Shown here: positions 1 to 11,485 of the stretch, piece after piece | How the letters are laid out: the number at the start of each line of letters is the position of its first letter | Position numbering within the stretch: position 1 is the stretch's first letter | From: Streptomyces mayonensis | GTDB taxonomy: Bacteria > Actinomycetota > Actinomycetes > Streptomycetales > Streptomycetaceae | DNA length: 64,000 nt | Direction: 5' to 3' | NCBI RefSeq assembly: GCF_018982965.1 | Contig: NZ_JACBYP010000024.1 | Location: forward strand, 1 to 64,000 | Made by a program: the position numbers and the translations under genes | The notes under the pieces: model-generated | Database searches by the model: none | What the model was told of the DNA's origin: nothing | Seen by the model: only the letters and a program-made list of their open reading frames with translations

Positions 1-35
1 GGTACGGAGCCGGGGCCCCGCCCCGGCTCCGTACC
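1..35. terminator. Intrinsic terminator hairpin at left edge
   Basis: A perfect 15-bp inverted repeat (1-15 with 21-35) encloses a 5-nt loop. It most likely terminates a gene lying left of the window. There is no clear T-tract, as is usual in Streptomyces. Confidence 0.7.
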
Positions 36-74
36 CGACCCCGCAGAGCACAACTCCCAGTGAAAGGCCTGCCA

Positions 75-1289
75 GTGAGCACCGAAGCGTACGTGTACGA
101 CGCGATCCGCACCCCGCGCGGACGCGGCAAGGCGAACGGCGCCCTGCACGGCACGAAGCCGATCGACCTGGTCGTCGGCCTCATCCACGAGATCCGCGCC
201 CGCTTCCCCGGCCTGGACCCGGCCGCCGTCGACGACATCGTGCTCGGTGTGGTCGGCCCGGTGGGCGACCAGGGCTCCGACATCGCGCGCATCGCGGCGA
301 TCGCCGCGGGTCTGCCGGACACGGTGGCGGGCGTCCAGGAGAACCGCTTCTGCGCCTCGGGCCTGGAGGCCGTCAACCTGGCGGCGGCGAAGGTCCGTTC
401 AGGCTGGGAGGACCTGGTGCTCGCGGGCGGTGTCGAGTCCATGTCCCGCGTCCCGATGGCCTCGGACGGGGGTGCCTGGTTCAACGACCCGATGACCAAC
501 CTCGCCACCAACTTCGTCCCTCAGGGCATCGGCGCCGACCTGATCGCCACCCTGGAGGGCTTCTCCCGCCGCGACGTCGACGAGTATGCCGCCGTCTCCC
601 AGGAGCGCGCGGCCACCGCCTGGAAGGAGGGGCGCTTCGACCGCTCCGTCGTGCCGGTGAAGGACCGCGCCGGCCTCACCGTCCTCGACCACGACGAGCA
701 CCTCCGGCCCGGCACCACCGCCGACTCCCTCGCGAAGCTCAAGCCGTCCTTCGCCGACATCGGGGAGCTCGGCGGCTTCGACGCCGTGGCGCTGCAGAAG
801 TACCACCGGGTCGAGAGGATCGACCACGTCCACCACGCGGGCAACTCCTCCGGCATCGTCGACGGCGCCTCCCTCGTCGCCATCGGCTCCAAGGAGGTCG
901 GCGACCGCCACGGCCTCGTCCCGCGTGCCCGGATCGTCTCCGCCGCCGTCTCCGGCTCCGAGCCCACCATCATGCTCACCGGACCGGCCCCGGCCACCCG
1001 CAAGGCACTGGCCAAGGCAGGACTGACCATCGACGACATCGACCTCGTCGAGATCAACGAGGCGTTCGCCGCAGTCGTCCTGCGCTTCGTCAAGGACATG
1101 GGCCTGTCCCTGGACAAGGTCAACGTCAACGGCGGCGCGATCGCGCTCGGGCACCCCCTCGGCGCCACCGGCGCGATGATCCTCGGCATGCTCGTCGACG
1201 AACTGGAGCGCCAGGACAAGCGCTACGGCCTCGCCACCCTGTGCGTGGGCGGCGGCATGGGCGTCGCCACGATCGTCGAGCGCCTCTGA
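75..1289 (+). CDS. fadA: Acetyl-CoA C-acyltransferase (thiolase)
   Basis: Thiolase that cleaves 3-ketoacyl-CoA with CoA in the last step of beta-oxidation. All thiolase landmarks are visible: the nucleophilic Cys93 in NRFCASG, the NEAFA motif, the catalytic His in GHPLGATGA and the second Cys in CVGGGMG near the C-terminus. About 404 aa, the normal family length. I chose the GTG at 75; another in-frame GTG at 60 would add five residues that family members lack. A fused hydratase/dehydrogenase lies 184 bp downstream on the same strand, the usual FadA/FadB pairing, so the two probably act in one fatty-acid degradation pathway. The substrate range cannot be read from sequence. Confidence 0.93.
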   Translation: MSTEAYVYDAIRTPRGRGKANGALHGTKPIDLVVGLIHEIRARFPGLDPAAVDDIVLGVVGPVGDQGSDIARIAAIAAGLPDTVAGVQENRFCASGLEAVNLAAAKVRSGWEDLVLAGGVESMSRVPMASDGGAWFNDPMTNLATNFVPQGIGADLIATLEGFSRRDVDEYAAVSQERAATAWKEGRFDRSVVPVKDRAGLTVLDHDEHLRPGTTADSLAKLKPSFADIGELGGFDAVALQKYHRVERIDHVHHAGNSSGIVDGASLVAIGSKEVGDRHGLVPRARIVSAAVSGSEPTIMLTGPAPATRKALAKAGLTIDDIDLVEINEAFAAVVLRFVKDMGLSLDKVNVNGGAIALGHPLGATGAMILGMLVDELERQDKRYGLATLCVGGGMGVATIVERL

Positions 1290-1364
1290 CCCCCGCCGGC
1301 CTCTCCTGACGGCCTCCCGGCGGCTTCGCCCGATGGTCTTCCCCGACTGCCTCGCTCGCGCCTC

Positions 1365-1424
1365 TTCCGACGGCCTCACTTCCGACAGCCTCAGTTCCGA
1401 CGGCCTCACTTCCGACAGCCTCTC
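1365..1424. repeat. Four tandem copies of a 15-bp repeat
   Basis: Four copies of a 15-bp unit of the form TTCCGACRGCCTCAS alternate G/A at one position, so the true period is 30 bp. They lie in the 184-bp spacer between the thiolase and hydratase/dehydrogenase genes. Diverged copies of the unit extend a little on both sides. Probably replication slippage; no function is evident. Confidence 0.75.
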
Positions 1425-1473
1425 CCGACGGCCCTTCCCGACGGTCACGACGGATCACCTGGAGCACACCCTC

Positions 1474-3714
<2,241 letters not shown>

Positions 3715-3742
3715 GGCAGCCGCGGCGGGGACCCGGACGACG

Positions 3743-3817
3743 CCGCTCCGGTCCCCGCCACCTCCGCTCCGGTCCCCGCCGTCTCAGTTCCTCGCCACCT
3801 CCGCCCCGGTCCCCGCC
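3743..3817. repeat. Imperfect 17-bp C-rich repeats in a convergent intergenic gap
   Basis: Three near-identical 17-bp units (CCGCTCCGGTCCCCGCC, the last with one change) lie between the convergent fadB-like and MerR genes. No hairpin terminator is evident in this 143-bp gap. Slippage-prone spacer DNA. Confidence 0.6.
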
Positions 3818-3857
3818 GCGTCAGCCCTTCGCCACCGCCGCCGCGGCCCTCGCCGCC

Positions 3858-4634
3858 TCAGCCCCCGTCGCCTCCGCCTCGGTCCTGGTCGTCTCGGCTG
3901 CCCTTGCCCTCTGCTCCGTCCGCGTCCAGCCACTCCCGCAGTGCCTCGCGCAGCGACCGCTGGAAGGTCGTCAGAAGTGCCTGCACCACCAGCGGGTGCA
4001 TGTGCGCCGACAGGGACCGCACCTCCGGCGCGTCGCGTTCGGCCACCGCGTCGCGCAGCAGCCGCGACAGATCACGCGCCGCGGCCCGCGAGTGCTCCAG
4101 CAGGGCGCTGCGGGCGGCGAGCACCGTCTCGGGGGAGAAGGGCACGTCCAGCAGCTCGACGCCGAGCCTGAGCAGCCCGGCGTCGACCCGGTACGCGTCG
4201 CCGCCCGGCGGGTCCGCCTCCGTGACGCGGGTGACGACGTCCATCGCCGCCAGCCGGTCCACCTCCGCGTCCGTCAGCGGCCGGCCCGCCCGCCGGTGCA
4301 GCTCGTCACGCGTGACGAGCTCGACCGTCTCCGGCGCCCAGGAGGCGACCACCGCGCGGTGCAGCGCCAGCTCGTGGGGGCTCAGGCCGTCCGGCAGCCG
4401 GTTGAGGTAGCGCTCGATGGCGGCCAGGGTCATGCCCTGGTGCTGCAGCTCGTCGATCAGCGCGAGCCGGGCCAGGTGCTCCCTGCCGTAGTGGCCCACC
4501 CGGCGCGGACCGAGCACCGGCGGCGGCAGCAGCCCTCTGGTGCCGTAGAAGCGGACCGTCCGCACCGTGACGCCGGTCCGCGCGGCCAGCTCGTCGATCG
4601 TGAGGGTCGGCTCCTCGGTGTCGGTCGTCGTCAT
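3858..4634 (-). CDS. MerR-family transcriptional regulator
   Basis: DNA-binding regulator of 258 aa. The N-terminal MerR winged helix-turn-helix is at about residues 9-78 (TIDELAARTGVTVRTVRFY, then RRVGHYGREHLARL and a dimerisation helix). The remaining 180 residues form an effector-binding region of no recognised type and lack the Cys signatures of metal-sensing MerR proteins. The ATG start is well placed. Upstream on the minus strand, a TTTCAC hexamer and a GATACT-like box are separated by a long spacer and overlapped by TCAC-N7-GTGA (4654-4668). This is typical of MerR autoregulation, but it is inference. The target could be this gene or ansP, which starts about 420 bp away divergently. 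Confidence 0.85.
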   Translation of the reverse strand: MTTTDTEEPTLTIDELAARTGVTVRTVRFYGTRGLLPPPVLGPRRVGHYGREHLARLALIDELQHQGMTLAAIERYLNRLPDGLSPHELALHRAVVASWAPETVELVTRDELHRRAGRPLTDAEVDRLAAMDVVTRVTEADPPGGDAYRVDAGLLRLGVELLDVPFSPETVLAARSALLEHSRAAARDLSRLLRDAVAERDAPEVRSLSAHMHPLVVQALLTTFQRSLREALREWLDADGAEGKGSRDDQDRGGGDGG

Positions 4635-5052
4635 GTGCAGCAGTATCGCTGTCTCACCAGCACTGTGAAACCTCTCGCGCCCCTCCGGATCACCTCCTGC
4701 CGCGTCGTCGTCGGTTGCCGGGGCTCCGCCCTTTCGCCCTCCTCCGCCTTACAGCCGCACGCTCCCGCCATGTTCGGCTTCGCTCGCGCGGGAGGGACCC
4801 CCGTCGCCCCGCTCGGGTCGGCAACAAGGCACCGCAGCCTGGAGCCGGCCTGATCCAAGCGACGCCCCCTGGTGCAGGCGGTGGGCGGATCTTGTGAGAA
4901 GTCACGCTGTGTGGCACGCGACACCGCATGCGCTTGCGGCGTCGTGGGAAGGTGCCGTCCTGGTCTGTGCCGTCACTGGGTGGTGCGGGCCCGCAACAGG
5001 TACGGACGACTCGGGCGCACCCTGCCCGAGGCACCAGAGAGTGGAACCACCC

Positions 5053-6522
5053 GTGAGCAAGGACGCCGTCGACACGGCACAGGCCGCCGCCCCTCCGCAG
5101 GCGGCCGGGACCATCCCCGCGGACGCGGGCGACGCCGGTTACAGCAAGGACCTCAAGGCCCGCCACGTCAACATGATCGCCATCGGCGGCGCGATCGGCA
5201 CCGGCCTCTTCCTCGGCGCCGGCGGGCGCCTGCGCGACGCGGGCCCGGCACTCGCGATCGCCTACCTCGTCTGCGGCGTCTTCGCCTTCTTCGTCGTCAG
5301 GGCCCTCGGTGAGCTGGTCCTCTACCGTCCCTCCTCCGGCTCGTTCGTGTCGTACGCGCGCGAGTTCCTCGGCGAGAAGGGCGCCTACGTCGCCGGCTGG
5401 ATGTACTTCCTGAACTGGTCGACCACCGGTATCGCCGACATCACGGCGATCGCCCTCTACACGCACTACTGGAGCATGTTCACGAGCATCCCGCAGTGGG
5501 TGCTCGCCCTGGTCGCCCTCGCGGTGGTCCTCGCCGTGAACCTCATCTCCGTGAAGATCTTCGGCGAGATGGAGTTCTGGTTCGCGATCGTCAAGGTGGC
5601 CACGCTCGTCGGCTTCATGCTGATCGGCGTCTTCCTGCTCGCGACCCAGCACGATGTGGGCGGTCACACCCCGGGCCCGAGCATGATCACCGACCACGGC
5701 GGTCTCTTCCCGCAGGGTCTGATGCCCGTCATCGTCGTCATGCAGGGCGTGATCTTCTCCTACGCCGCCCTGGAGCTGGTCGGCGTCGCCGCGGGCGAGA
5801 CCGCCGAGCCGGAGAAGGTCGTCCCGCGCGCGGTCAACTCCATCATGTGGCGCGTCGCCCTGTTCTACGTCGGCTCGGTCGTCCTGCTGGCCCTGCTGCT
5901 GCCGGGCTCGCTCTACTCCGGCGACGAGAGCCCGTTCGTCACCGTCCTGTCGAAGATCGGCGTCCCGGCGGCAGGGGACGTGATGAACCTGGTCGTCCTC
6001 ACCGCGGCGATGTCGTCCCTGAACTCCGGCCTGTACTCCACCGGCCGCATCCTGCGCTCCATGGCGACCGCAGGCTCCGCGCCGAGGTTCACGTCCGTCA
6101 TGAGCCGCAGCCAGGTCCCCTACGGCGGCATCCTGCTCACCTGCGCGGTCTGCGTCCTCGGCGTCGGACTGAACTACCTGGTGCCGAGCAAGGCCTTCGA
6201 GATCGTGCTGAACGTCGCCTCGCTCGGCATCATCAGCACCTGGGTGATCATCATGATCTGCCACCTGGTCTTCGTCCGCCGGGCGCGCTCCGGGCTCGTC
6301 ACCCGCCCGCGGTTCCGGCTGCCGGGCAGCCCCGTCACGGAGAGCGTCACGATCGCCTTCCTGCTGGCCGTGCTGGTCCTGATGTGGAACGACGCCGAGG
6401 TCGGCCGCAAGACACTCCTCCTCGTCCCGGTCATCGCGGTGATGCTGGTCGCGGGCTGGTTCGGCGTCCGACGCCGGGTCACGGAGAACGCCCGACGCGA
6501 GCGCGCCGGGCGGCCCGAGTAG
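5053..6522 (+). CDS. ansP: L-asparagine permease, APC superfamily
   Basis: Amino-acid/proton symporter of about 489 aa with 12 predicted membrane segments. It begins with a hydrophilic tail, then the APC signature (KDLKARHVNMIAIGGAIGTG) and the conserved ALGELVLYRPSSGSFVSYAREF region. The late FRLPGSPVTE and LMWND motifs match AnsP proteins better than GABA or proline permeases. I prefer the GTG at 5053; a GTG 12 bp upstream (5041) is also possible, and the open frame to 4894 has no conserved content. The 400-bp gap upstream holds no gene. The substrate call rests on family resemblance only. Confidence 0.85.
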   Translation: MSKDAVDTAQAAAPPQAAGTIPADAGDAGYSKDLKARHVNMIAIGGAIGTGLFLGAGGRLRDAGPALAIAYLVCGVFAFFVVRALGELVLYRPSSGSFVSYAREFLGEKGAYVAGWMYFLNWSTTGIADITAIALYTHYWSMFTSIPQWVLALVALAVVLAVNLISVKIFGEMEFWFAIVKVATLVGFMLIGVFLLATQHDVGGHTPGPSMITDHGGLFPQGLMPVIVVMQGVIFSYAALELVGVAAGETAEPEKVVPRAVNSIMWRVALFYVGSVVLLALLLPGSLYSGDESPFVTVLSKIGVPAAGDVMNLVVLTAAMSSLNSGLYSTGRILRSMATAGSAPRFTSVMSRSQVPYGGILLTCAVCVLGVGLNYLVPSKAFEIVLNVASLGIISTWVIIMICHLVFVRRARSGLVTRPRFRLPGSPVTESVTIAFLLAVLVLMWNDAEVGRKTLLLVPVIAVMLVAGWFGVRRRVTENARRERAGRPE

Positions 6523-6593
6523 CACGAGGACCGGGACGGAGCAGCACGAAGACTGCGGGGGGTGCTGTCGGTGGCGGCCTCTACGGTGGCGTC

Positions 6594-7079
6594 ATGTCAG
6601 GAATCAGGTATGTCCGGGGTGATGCCACCGTGCCGTCGGTCAAGGGCGTCAAGCTGATCGCCCACGTCTGCAACGACCTCGGCGGCTGGGGCAAGGGCTT
6701 CGTCCTGGCGGTCTCCCGCCGCTGGCCCGAGCCGGAGGCGGCCTACCGCGTCTGGCACCGCGACCGCGCGGCCAACGACTTCGGTCTGGGCGCCGTGCAG
6801 TTCGTGCAGGTCGAGCAGTACGTGTGGGTGGCCAACATGATCGGCCAGCGCGGCACGCGCACCGGAAGCAAGGGCGTCCCCGTGCGCTACGAGGCCATCG
6901 ACAGGGCCCTCGGCCACGTGGCCGACCGGGCGGCCGAGCTGAAGGCGTCCGTGCACATGCCCCGCATAGGCTGCGGCCTGGCCGGCGGCAAGTGGTCCCG
7001 TGTCGAGCCGCTGATCACCGGGCGGCTGACGGAACGCGGTGTCCCCGTGACCGTCTACGACCACGGGGACGGCGTCTAG
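6594..7079 (+). CDS. Macro-domain protein
   Basis: A 161-aa protein that is essentially a stand-alone macro domain, a fold that binds or hydrolyses ADP-ribose derivatives. Visible hallmarks are the N-terminal YVRGDAT element (like GDIT in other macro domains), HVCNDLGGWGKGF forming the ADP-ribose loop, and the C-terminal MPRIGCGLAGG phosphate loop. Closest in style to ALC1-like or YmdB-unlike actinobacterial macro proteins, which may remove ADP-ribose from nucleic acid or protein. It follows ansP by 71 bp on the same strand and could be co-transcribed. It ends 9 bp from the convergent M1 peptidase gene. Specific substrate unknown. Confidence 0.85.
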   Translation: MSGIRYVRGDATVPSVKGVKLIAHVCNDLGGWGKGFVLAVSRRWPEPEAAYRVWHRDRAANDFGLGAVQFVQVEQYVWVANMIGQRGTRTGSKGVPVRYEAIDRALGHVADRAAELKASVHMPRIGCGLAGGKWSRVEPLITGRLTERGVPVTVYDHGDGV

Positions 7080-7088
7080 CTCGGAGCG

Positions 7089-8588
7089 TCAGTGTCCGTG
7101 CTCGTGGATGCCGTTCGTCGCGGCGATCTTCCGCCACGAACGGGGCTGGGCGGGCGTGCCGGACGCCTTCGCGAGGGACTGTGCGCGGGCGGTCGCGGCG
7201 TCCGGCTTCGACGGCTGGAACAGCCAGGTGTCGAACAGCGCGGCCAGCGGTGTGCCGGACACCTCCTCGGCGTACCGCTGGAAGTCGGCGACCGAAGCGT
7301 TGCCGTGGGCGTACTTGGCGGGCCATCCCTTCAGGACCGTGAAGAAGGCCTCGTCGCCGATCTCGTTGCGCAGCGCCTGCACGGCGAGTGCGCCCCGGTC
7401 GTAGACGGCGGTGTCGAACTGGTTCTCCGGCCCGGGGTCACCCGGCTTCACCGTCCAGAACGGGTCGTCCGCCGGGTACGAGGCGTACGTGTAGTCCGCC
7501 AGCTCCTGCGCCGTGCCCTCGCCCTCGTGCTCGGACCACAGCCACTGGGCGTAGCGCGCGAAGCCCTCGTTGATCCAGATGTCCTTCCAGCCGCGCAGGG
7601 AGACCAGGTCGCCGTACCACTGGTGGGCCAGCTCGTGCACGACGACGGACACGTTCGACCCGTTCGCGAACTGCCGCGGGCTGTAGAACGGCCGGGTCTG
7701 GGTCTCCAGCGCGTACCCGGTGTCCGTGTTCGGCACATAGCCGCCGAGCGCGTCGTAGGGGTAGGGGCCGAAGTACCCGCTCAGCCAGTCGGCGACCTCC
7801 GCGCTCCGCTCGACGCTGGCCCGCGCCGCGCCGTCGTTCGCGCCCAGGTCCTTGCTGTAGGCGTTGACGACCGGGATGCCGCTCTCGGTGGTGCCGGTGG
7901 TGAGGTCGAACTTGCCGATCGCCAGCGTGGCGAGGTACGTGGCCTGCGGCTGGTCCGAGCGCCAGTTCCAGCGCGTCCAGCCCAGCCGCGAACTGGTCGA
8001 CTGGAGGGTTCCGTTGGAGATCGCCTGGGTGCCGTCCGGCACCTGCACCGACACGTCGTAGGTGGCCTTGTCCAACGGGTGGTCGTTGCTGGGGAACCAC
8101 CAGGCCGCCGCCTCGGGCTCGTTCGCGGCGACCCCGCCGTCCGGGGTGCGGTGCCAGCTGGTGAAGCCGAACGCCTGCTTCGAGGACGGCACACCGCTGT
8201 AGCGGACGACCACGGTGAGGGGCGTGTCCTTGTCCAGCGGCTTCGCCGGGGTGATCTCCAGCTCCTGCTCGCCCGAGGTCGTGAACGACGCCTTCGCACC
8301 GTTCACCCGGACCTCGCCGACGTCCAGCAGGAAGTCGAGGTTGAACCGCGACAGGTCCTCGGTGGTGCGGGCCAGGATCGTCGCCGTCCCCTCCAGCCGG
8401 TCCGTGTCCGGCTGGTACTTCAGGCGCAGGTCGTAGTGCGAGACGTCGTATCCGCCGTTGCCGTAGGCCGGGTAGTAGGGGTCGCCGATGCCCGGAGCGC
8501 CGGGGGAGTGGGCCGCCGCCGACGCGGGGACCGCCAGCATGAGGGTGGCGGCGCCCAGTGCGCCCGGCACGATGAATCTGAGGTGCAC
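7089..8588 (-). CDS. Secreted M1-family zinc aminopeptidase
   Basis: Metallopeptidase of about 499 aa, smaller than PepN and lacking its large C-terminal helical domain. An N-terminal signal peptide is clear: basic start, hydrophobic core, cleavage near ASAAA. The zinc site is the gluzincin motif HELAH followed 18 residues later by Glu in WINEGF. The exopeptidase GAMEN-like strand is less obvious (ALETQTRPFY region). I place the start at the GTG at 8588 because a GGAG ribosome site sits 5 nt upstream (8594-8597); the longer frame from 8612 would put that site inside the gene. Likely trims peptides outside the cell. Confidence 0.9.
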   Translation of the reverse strand: MHLRFIVPGALGAATLMLAVPASAAAHSPGAPGIGDPYYPAYGNGGYDVSHYDLRLKYQPDTDRLEGTATILARTTEDLSRFNLDFLLDVGEVRVNGAKASFTTSGEQELEITPAKPLDKDTPLTVVVRYSGVPSSKQAFGFTSWHRTPDGGVAANEPEAAAWWFPSNDHPLDKATYDVSVQVPDGTQAISNGTLQSTSSRLGWTRWNWRSDQPQATYLATLAIGKFDLTTGTTESGIPVVNAYSKDLGANDGAARASVERSAEVADWLSGYFGPYPYDALGGYVPNTDTGYALETQTRPFYSPRQFANGSNVSVVVHELAHQWYGDLVSLRGWKDIWINEGFARYAQWLWSEHEGEGTAQELADYTYASYPADDPFWTVKPGDPGPENQFDTAVYDRGALAVQALRNEIGDEAFFTVLKGWPAKYAHGNASVADFQRYAEEVSGTPLAALFDTWLFQPSKPDAATARAQSLAKASGTPAQPRSWRKIAATNGIHEHGH

Positions 8589-8715
8589 GAAAGCTCCAAG
8601 TCGTAGGGGCACGAAGACTGTTCGGAGCCTATTCAGCTCCCCTGCACGTCGTCATGTCCACGGTCACCTCTGTCACACGATCGCCATCCGGCCGTCATCG
8701 GTCACTTCCTGCCCC

Positions 8716-8729
8716 CTTCTGTACAGAAG
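8716..8729. promoter_or_regulatory. Perfect 14-bp palindrome, possible operator
   Basis: CTTCTGTACAGAAG is a perfect palindrome about 130 bp upstream of the M1 peptidase start, in an otherwise gene-free stretch. Its length and symmetry suit a TetR- or GntR-type dimer. No regulator is adjacent, so any assignment is inference. Confidence 0.35.
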
Positions 8730-8804
8730 TCGGCCGATGTACCGTCCCGCGCATGCCGGTACGCACGCGCCGAAAGATCCGGAGGCCCCTCGGCAGGGGA
8801 TCCT

Positions 8805-8872
8805 GACGCCGTCACGCCGTCACGCCGTCACGCCGTCACGCCGTCACGCCGTCACACCGTCACGCCGTCACA
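8805..8872. repeat. 8-bp tandem repeat (GTCACGCC)
   Basis: About eight head-to-tail copies of GTCACGCC, two with a C-to-A type change at the end, lie in the 420-bp gap between the M1 peptidase and the M14 pseudogene. A period of 8 is not a multiple of 3, so this is non-coding and probably length-variable between strains. Confidence 0.85.
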
Positions 8873-9011
8873 CGAGGCGGGGCGCGCCGCGCCGGCACAT
8901 CGGCCCGCCCGCCGTGCATCCGCGGCACCGCCGCGACTGCGCCGCCCGCCGCCCCTGCCCGCCGCCGCGAGCCGGCCCCCGTACGACCCACCGCGCACCG
9001 AAGGGAGCACG

Positions 9012-9638
9012 ATGCACCGCCCGAGTGCTCTCGCCGTGACACCGCGGCCCTCGTCGCGCCCCCGCTCACCGCGCCGGCCCACCCGGACGACACACCGCAC
9101 GCCACCCGCCCCGCACCGGCTTCGAGAAGACGCACGGCGCCCGCTGGACCACCCAGCCCGAGGAGCAGACGCCGGCCGCCGCGGCCGACCGGGCGAGCGA
9201 CCGGGTCACCGTCGACCGCATCGGCACCACCCGGCACTTCCTGGAGCGCACCGCTGTGCGGTGGACTCCCTGCTCGTGGCCCTGGACGCCGTCCTCCGCC
9301 TCGCCGACCGGCGCCGCGGCCGGATCGAGGCGGCGACCGCGGCGGCCCGGCGGGCCGGAGGCCGGGACAAGGGGGTCGTGTACCTCGGCGGCGCGGACAA
9401 CGACCCGGCCGGACCCGCCGAGGCCGTCAAAGACCCGACCTGCGGCCACCCGCGGACGTCTTCCCAGTACACAGCGATTCGGGAACAACTCGCCCTGCAC
9501 GGTGTACATGTGCGTCCGGCCGGGGAGAAGGGCGCCTATGTGCCGCTGCGCCAGCCGCTGCGGGCGCTGGTGCCTCTGCTCCTGGACGAGCGGGCGACGT
9601 ATCACCTCACGGCGGGGGAGCCGGACACCCACTGCTGA
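9012..9638 (+). pseudogene. Broken secreted M14 zinc carboxypeptidase
   Basis: Pieces of one carboxypeptidase-like protein appear in three frames. An N-terminal MHRPSALAVT start is followed after about 9040 by a signal-peptide-like stretch in frame 2 (TAALVAPPLTAPAHPDD). The mature N-terminus TGFEKTHGARWTTQPEE is in frame 1 from 9115. After about 9240 the C-terminal part (VDSLLVALDAVL to PLRQPLRALVPLLLD) is in frame 3. The central catalytic region with HxxE and the third zinc ligand is absent, so there is a large internal deletion plus at least two frameshifts. Recognition of the family rests on remembered Streptomyces M14 sequences. It cannot make an active enzyme. Confidence 0.65.
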
Positions 9639-9718
9639 GAAGGTGAGATGCGCGTCGCGCGTGGTAACGGGGCGGCGGAGGACTATTTTCTGCCTGACCG
9701 ACTTGAAAGGTGCCGCCT

Positions 9719-11461
9719 GTGACGCAGGATCGACCAAGTGAGCGACCAAGCGACAAGGAACAGCACGAGCGAGGCACACTGCCGGGCTCGGAGGCAGGCC
9801 TGCCGGGGCAGGAGCACAAGCCCCACACCGACCGCATCGTCTTCGGTGTCACGGCCGCTCTGACGCTCGCGTTCGTCGTCTGGGGCGGGGTCGCCACCGA
9901 CTCGCTGGAGGACGCCTCCAGCAGCATGCTCAGCGGGCTGATGCACAACGGCGGCTGGGCGTTCACCCTCGCCGCCTCCGGTTTCGTGGTCTTCGCCCTC
10001 TGGCTCGCGGCCAGCCGGTACGGCCGCATCCACCTCGGCGCGGAGGGCGAGGAGCCCGAGTTCCGCACGGTGTCGTGGATCGCCATGATGTTCAGCGCGG
10101 GCATGGGCATCGGCCTGATGTTCTGGGGCGTCAGCGAGCCGCTGGCGCACTACACCACGGCCCCGCCCGGCACCAGCCCCGCCGACTCCGGCGAGAGCAT
10201 GGAGTCGGCCATGGCCACCACACTGTTCCACTGGACGCTCCATCCGTGGGCGATCTACGCGGTGGTCGGGCTCGGCATCGCCTACAGCACCTTCCGCAGG
10301 CGCCGCAGGCAGACCATAAGCGCCGTGTTCACCCCGCTCATCGGTGAGAAGCACGCCAACGGCGCGAGCGGCCGGGTCATCGACATCCTCGCCATCATCG
10401 CGACGATCTTCGGCTCGGCGGCCTCCCTGGGCCTCGGCGCGCTCCAGATCGGCTCCGGCGTGGAGAAGCTCGACTGGATGGACAAGGTCAGCACCGGACT
10501 GCTGGTCGGCATCATCGCGGTGCTGACGGTGGCGTTCGTGGCGTCCGCGATCTCCGGTGTCGAGAAGGGCATCCAGTGGCTGTCCAACACCAATATGGTG
10601 CTGGCCCTGCTGCTCGCCGTGTTCGTCTTCGTCGCGGGCCCGACCATCCTCATCCTGGACCTGCTGCCGACGTCGATCTTCGGCTTCCTCGGCGACCTGC
10701 CCCAGCTGGCCGGCCGCACCGAGATCAGCGGCGGCGAGGGCGTCGCGGACTGGCTGGGCAGCTGGACGGTCTTCTACTGGGCGTGGTGGATCTCCTGGAC
10801 GCCCTTCGTCGGCATGTTCATCGCCCGCATCAGCCGGGGGCGGACCATCCGCCAGTTCATCGGCGGCGTCATCCTCGTCCCCAGCGTGGTCAGCCTGATC
10901 TGGTTCGCGATCTTCGGCGGCTCGGCCATGAAGCTGCAGGAGCAGAACCGGCTGGGCGACGACACGAGCCCCGAGGGCCGGCTCTTCGCCGTGCTGCAGG
11001 AGTACCCCATCGCCACGGCCAGCAGCCTGCTGGTGATGATCCTCGTGGGCATCTTCTTCGTCTCGGGCGCCGACGCGGCCTCCATCGTGATGGGCACCCT
11101 CTCGCAGAAGGGCGCGCTCGAACCCAGCCGATGGGTCGTGGTCTTCTGGGGTGTGGTGACCGGTGCGGTCGCCGCGATCATGCTCCTGATCGGCAGCGGC
11201 GAGGCGGACGCGCTCACCGGTCTGCAGAACCTCACGATCCTCGCGGCGGCGCCCTTCGTCATCGTGATGATCTTCATGTGTATCGCACTCATGCGCGACC
11301 TGCGCCGTGACCCGCTCATCGTGCGCGGCGAAATGGCGTCCGAGGCCGTCGGACTGGCCGTCATCGAGGGACACAAGCAGTACGAGGGCGAGTTCGAGAT
11401 CCGGATCGGCCCCGGCCCCGGCACGGACGTGGAGGGCGACCCGATCGGCCGGCACGACTGA
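9719..11461 (+). CDS. BCCT-family betaine/choline/carnitine transporter
   Basis: Sodium- or proton-coupled uptake transporter for quaternary-ammonium osmolytes, about 580 aa with 12 predicted membrane segments after a hydrophilic N-terminal tail. Family signatures are clear: SAGMGIGLMFWGVSEPLAHY in the third segment region and the FYWAWWISWTPFVGMF substrate motif with its Trp box. A short charged C-terminal tail could serve osmosensing, as in BetP, but is shorter than in BetP. The GTG at 9719 is preferred over the GTG at 9710 because GAAAGG lies 8 nt ahead of it. A strong hairpin follows the gene. The exact substrate cannot be decided. Confidence 0.92.
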   Translation: MTQDRPSERPSDKEQHERGTLPGSEAGLPGQEHKPHTDRIVFGVTAALTLAFVVWGGVATDSLEDASSSMLSGLMHNGGWAFTLAASGFVVFALWLAASRYGRIHLGAEGEEPEFRTVSWIAMMFSAGMGIGLMFWGVSEPLAHYTTAPPGTSPADSGESMESAMATTLFHWTLHPWAIYAVVGLGIAYSTFRRRRRQTISAVFTPLIGEKHANGASGRVIDILAIIATIFGSAASLGLGALQIGSGVEKLDWMDKVSTGLLVGIIAVLTVAFVASAISGVEKGIQWLSNTNMVLALLLAVFVFVAGPTILILDLLPTSIFGFLGDLPQLAGRTEISGGEGVADWLGSWTVFYWAWWISWTPFVGMFIARISRGRTIRQFIGGVILVPSVVSLIWFAIFGGSAMKLQEQNRLGDDTSPEGRLFAVLQEYPIATASSLLVMILVGIFFVSGADAASIVMGTLSQKGALEPSRWVVVFWGVVTGAVAAIMLLIGSGEADALTGLQNLTILAAAPFVIVMIFMCIALMRDLRRDPLIVRGEMASEAVGLAVIEGHKQYEGEFEIRIGPGPGTDVEGDPIGRHD

Positions 11462-11485
11462 CGCGGCCGGCACCGACGGGTGCGG

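Noticed and set aside
4894-5052. N-terminal extension of ansP
   Set aside because: The extra 53 residues are unconserved and contain no family sequence; GTG at 5041 or 5053 fits APC permeases.
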